DNA of 15,454 nt, from positions 1-15,454 of the forward strand of contig JWZX01002688.1 in NCBI GenBank assembly GCA_001275005.1, written 5' to 3'. This stretch comes from Chrysochromulina tobinii (lineage: Eukaryota; Haptophyta; Prymnesiales; Chrysochromulinaceae). Below, piece by piece: positions 13,175 to 15,454 of this stretch. The notes beneath the pieces were generated by a model that was not told the origin of the DNA, searched no databases, and saw nothing but the letters and a program-made list of their open reading frames with translations. The first letter of the stretch is position 1. Each line of letters starts with the position of its first letter. A program made the position numbers and the translations under genes.

Positions 13175-15454
13175 ATGGAGCAGTCCGAAGAGGCTGCGGC
13201 TGCGGCTGCCGCGTCGGAGGCCGCCGCACGCGCGTGGACGGGCATCTGTCGATTGACAGAGAAGTGTGTGCTGCAGAGCGGCCACGAGGGTGAATGCAGG
13301 ATCGGCGCGATGGAGGAGCAGGATTACGAGGTGGAGAAGATCCTCGCCCAACGCCAGCGGGGGCGCAAAGTCGAGTACCTCATCAAGTGGCTCAATTGGC
13401 CCGACGAGGACTCGACCTGGGAGCCGGCATCGGCGTTGACCGAGTGCCCGGAAATATTTGCGGCTTGGAATGAGGCCAATCCGGCACCGCCCGCCAGATC
13501 GAGCTCGACGGCGTCCGCGGCGAGCTCCACCTCGGGCGACCGCAAGAAGAAGAAGCAGCAGCAGCCAGCTGTCGAGCCGGCAGACGCCTCTGCTGCCTCG
13601 CTCGCAGCAGGCGTGTGTGGCAAGCCGTCGCAGCCGTTCGCGGGATCGCCGCCGTCGGCATCGCTGCCGCTTCCAAGGTCGGCGTCGACGACATCAGCAG
13701 CAAGCCGCGGCGGCGACCCGGAGCGCGAGGAGTTGGACAGCGCGCGCGTCGACCGGATGCTCTTCGAGGGCGCCTCGGCCAGCGGCTGGCGCATCCTCGA
13801 GGCACACAAGGGCAGCGCGAAGAAGGCCCAGTGGAAATACCTCGCGCCGTCGGGAATGACGTACACGTCCAAGGGGCAAGTGGCACTGCACATTCAAGAG
13901 ACTCTTGGGTTGCAGGCGATGGCGACGCCCGAGGCGACGCTCGAGGCCCCCCGGCTGCCAGGCTCCCAGGCGCAGCTGGCCACGCAGCCGGGGGGCTCGG
14001 CACCATCCGAAGAGGCACCGCTGGCGCTCGCCACAGCGTCTCTTCGGGTGGCGCTGGCGGCAGCGGTCGCATCGGTTGCTGCGGCGGAGGGCGTGCTGCC
14101 CGCCCACGAGGGCGTGCTGCCCGCCCACGAGGGCGCGATGAGTGCCCACGAGAGCGCGATGAGTGCCCACGAGGACGCTGCGGCGGAGGGCGTGCTGCCC
14201 GCCCACGAGGGCGCTTCCAAGCGGGCGACGTCGCAGAAACGGGATGAGCCAACGGCTTCCGCGGCGGCCCAGCCTTCCGCTGCTGTCCAGCCTTCCGCTG
14301 CTGTCCAGCCTTCCGCTGCTGTCCAGCCTTCCGCTGCTGTCCAGCCTTCCGCTGCTGTCCAGCCTTCCGCTGCTGTCCAGCCTTCCGCGGCGGCCCAGCC
14401 TTTCGCTTCGCCGCCCGCCGTGCCGCCGCCCGCCGCGCCGCCCCTCGCTCCCGCGCCCGCGCCGCAGGTGGCGCCTCTGCCACCCAAGGCAGTAACGGCT
14501 CCGCCACCCATGGCAGTCACGCCTCCGAGTGCGCAGGCCGCAGAGACAGCGCCCACGACGGTGGCACCGGCACCGGCACCGGCACCTGCACCGGCACCGG
14601 CACCAGCACCTGCACCGGCACCGGCATCGGAGGCGGTCGATGACGAGGACGATGATCAAGTGATGCTGCCGAGTGCGTGGCAGGAGGCGCTCGATGGCGA
14701 CTCTAATGATGGCGATGATGGTGGTGACAGCACATCGGCACCGCCAGCTGCGCCACCACCGACGGCTCCGTCAGCAGCGGCGGCGGCGCCAGCATCAGTC
14801 GCGCCCGTCGCAAGCGTCTCCAAGGACAAGGACGAGGACGAGGAGGACGAGGACGAGGAGGAGGGAGCGGCGGAGAGTGCGGCGGAGGCGGAGGCGGAGG
14901 CGGAGGCGGAGGCGGCGGATTGGATCGATGAGCCATTGGCCGAAGGCGAGGTCATCGAGGTTCAGGTGGAGGATGAGGCGACGGGAGATCTGAGCTGGCA
15001 ACCCGCCGAGGTCATCGAGATCTTTCATGCCGAGGACAGGCGTACCGGTAGCGGCGGCGGTGGCGAGTTTTTCTTCGCGCAGGTGGACGGAGATCCGGAC
15101 ATGATCGAGGAGTACGGGCCGGAGGATGAGGGGCGGGAGTGGCGCCGCCCGGCGCCCGCGGCGGCCGCGGCAGTGATCGTGGCGTTGCGCGCAGCCAAGC
15201 GCCGGTATGCCGAGACGCGAGCGGCGTTCGGTGCCACTCGGAGTGCACCTGCCAAATTTGGGACGGCCAAAGGTACTATGAAGGTCGAAGAGCCATCGGC
15301 CGATCTGGGCGCTCGGGATGCTACCAAGTTGGCATCCCTAATTAGGGATCTGGGCGCTCGGGATCTGGGCGCTCGGGATGCTACCAAGCCGCCCGTACCC
15401 TCCGCCACCGCCGCCGCCAAGTCGCCCGCGCCGCCGCCCGCGCCGCCGCCCGCG
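13175..15454 (+). CDS. Chromatin reader: chromodomain + MBD-like + Tudor/Agenet-like (3' end outside window)
   Basis: The first ATG after an in-frame TAA (13136-13138) opens 760 codons with no stop before the right edge. Residues 25-41 form a small Cys/His motif (C-x5-C-x5-H-x3-C, with SGHEGEC). Residues about 49-101 are a clear chromodomain: DYEVEKIL, KVEYLIKWLNWPDEDSTWEP. It has aromatic-cage candidates Tyr51, Trp72 and Trp75, as in HP1-type readers of methyl-lysine. A lysine run (KKKK, about 124) follows. Residues about 192-245 resemble a methyl-CpG-binding domain (SGWRIL, WKYLAPSGMTYTSK). Then come long Ala/Pro repeats and an acidic DEED block. Residues about 583-660 resemble a Tudor/Agenet SH3-like fold: GEVIEVQVEDEATG, WQPAEVIEIF, EFFFAQVDGDPD, EGREWRRP. 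The role is likely nuclear, docking on modified chromatin. The chromodomain is certain; the other two domains are pattern-based. Confidence 0.88.
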   Translation, partial: MEQSEEAAAAAAASEAAARAWTGICRLTEKCVLQSGHEGECRIGAMEEQDYEVEKILAQRQRGRKVEYLIKWLNWPDEDSTWEPASALTECPEIFAAWNEANPAPPARSSSTASAASSTSGDRKKKKQQQPAVEPADASAASLAAGVCGKPSQPFAGSPPSASLPLPRSASTTSAASRGGDPEREELDSARVDRMLFEGASASGWRILEAHKGSAKKAQWKYLAPSGMTYTSKGQVALHIQETLGLQAMATPEATLEAPRLPGSQAQLATQPGGSAPSEEAPLALATASLRVALAAAVASVAAAEGVLPAHEGVLPAHEGAMSAHESAMSAHEDAAAEGVLPAHEGASKRATSQKRDEPTASAAAQPSAAVQPSAAVQPSAAVQPSAAVQPSAAVQPSAAVQPSAAAQPFASPPAVPPPAAPPLAPAPAPQVAPLPPKAVTAPPPMAVTPPSAQAAETAPTTVAPAPAPAPAPAPAPAPAPAPASEAVDDEDDDQVMLPSAWQEALDGDSNDGDDGGDSTSAPPAAPPPTAPSAAAAAPASVAPVASVSKDKDEDEEDEDEEEGAAESAAEAEAEAEAEAADWIDEPLAEGEVIEVQVEDEATGDLSWQPAEVIEIFHAEDRRTGSGGGGEFFFAQVDGDPDMIEEYGPEDEGREWRRPAPAAAAAVIVALRAAKRRYAETRAAFGATRSAPAKFGTAKGTMKVEEPSADLGARDATKLASLIRDLGARDLGARDATKPPVPSATAAAKSPAPPPAPPPA
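14094..14219 (+). repeat. 21-bp repeat encoding EG-[VA]-[LM]-[PS]-AH
   Basis: Five copies of a seven-residue unit (EGVLPAH, EGVLPAH, EGAMSAH, ESAMSAH, then after a short break EGVLPAH) lie in the linker of the chromodomain protein. Copies 1, 2 and 5 are nearly identical in DNA. Confidence 0.88.
14255..14398 (+). repeat. 18-bp tandem repeat encoding PSAAVQ
   Basis: Six identical copies of CCTTCCGCTGCTGTCCAG occupy 14273-14380. They are flanked on both sides by a variant copy with GCGGCGGCC in the middle (PSAAAQ). The perfect identity of the inner copies suggests recent expansion. All copies keep the frame of the chromodomain protein. Confidence 0.95.
14564..14632 (+). repeat. Ala-Pro dipeptide repeat
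   Basis: A run of GCACCG/GCACCT/GCACCA hexamers encoding (Ala-Pro)n in the chromodomain protein linker. It ends just before an acidic stretch. Confidence 0.9.
14826..14920 (+). repeat. Acidic DE-rich then EA repeat
   Basis: GAC/GAG codons (KDEDEEDEDEEEG) followed by a GAGGCG hexamer array (Glu-Ala)n, leading directly into the Tudor-like domain. Acidic tracts of this kind occur in chromatin proteins that contact histones. Confidence 0.88.
15302..15388 (+). repeat. DLGARD repeat near the right edge
   Basis: GATCTGGGCGCTCGGGAT is present three times (about 15302, 15347 and 15362), two of them followed by GCTACCAAG (DLGARDATK). A 16-base palindrome, ATCCCTAATTAGGGAT, lies at 15334-15349 between copies. 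All are in frame in the chromodomain protein. Confidence 0.85.

Noticed and set aside
13324-14659. Long minus-strand open frames opposite the chromodomain gene
   Set aside because: They translate to Arg-, Ala- and Gly-rich repeats (for example EGWTAA units) that mirror the plus-strand repeats. The plus frame has real domains.

Overview
The window looks like nuclear DNA from a GC-rich unicellular alga, most likely a haptophyte or a close secondary-plastid relative. The arguments are: genes read from ATG on both strands; two genes with short GT-AG introns; N-termini of the type used for import into a secondary plastid; simple repeats inside open frames (PPSPSP, poly-Q, GS, AP, EA); and a secreted protein built from a Cys-rich module (CSNTCNYASDGDCDDGG) that I associate with haptophyte and related algal genomes. 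The phylum is inferred from style and family content, not from a marker gene. I see no rRNA, tRNA, transposon, virus or CRISPR array.

Layout. 1-1227 (minus) is the N-terminal 409 residues of a secreted Cys-rich, beta-helix, proline-rich-tail protein that runs off the left edge. 1228-2025 has no gene. 2026-3768 (plus) is an AGC-family kinase with a large low-complexity block inside its C-lobe. 4111-4437 (minus) is a small helical protein with a mitochondrial-type N-terminus, divergent from 4659-6560 (plus), a type II NAD(P)H:quinone oxidoreductase. 6933-7521 (minus, two exons) is a YbaB/EbfC nucleoid-associated protein with an organelle-type leader. 7904-9247 (minus) is a membrane-anchored START-like lipid-binding protein. 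It is divergent from 9598-11658 (plus, two exons), a 12-helix MFS transporter of MFSD8/CLN7-like type carrying a ParB/sulfiredoxin-like tail. 11829-12836 (plus) is a MORN-repeat protein. 13175-15454 (plus, open at the right edge) is a chromodomain protein that also carries an MBD-like and a Tudor/Agenet-like domain.

The genes do not form one pathway. This is a compact, mixed eukaryotic gene neighbourhood with two divergent promoters (4438-4658 and 9248-9597). NDH-2 and YbaB may both serve an organelle, and the START and MFS proteins both belong to membranes. The two edge genes lack a stop inside the window, so a search that requires closed reading frames would miss them. They hold two of the most interesting architectures; the third is the MFS transporter with the ParB-like tail. 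Several apparent starts upstream of the chosen ATGs are GTG or TTG and were not used.
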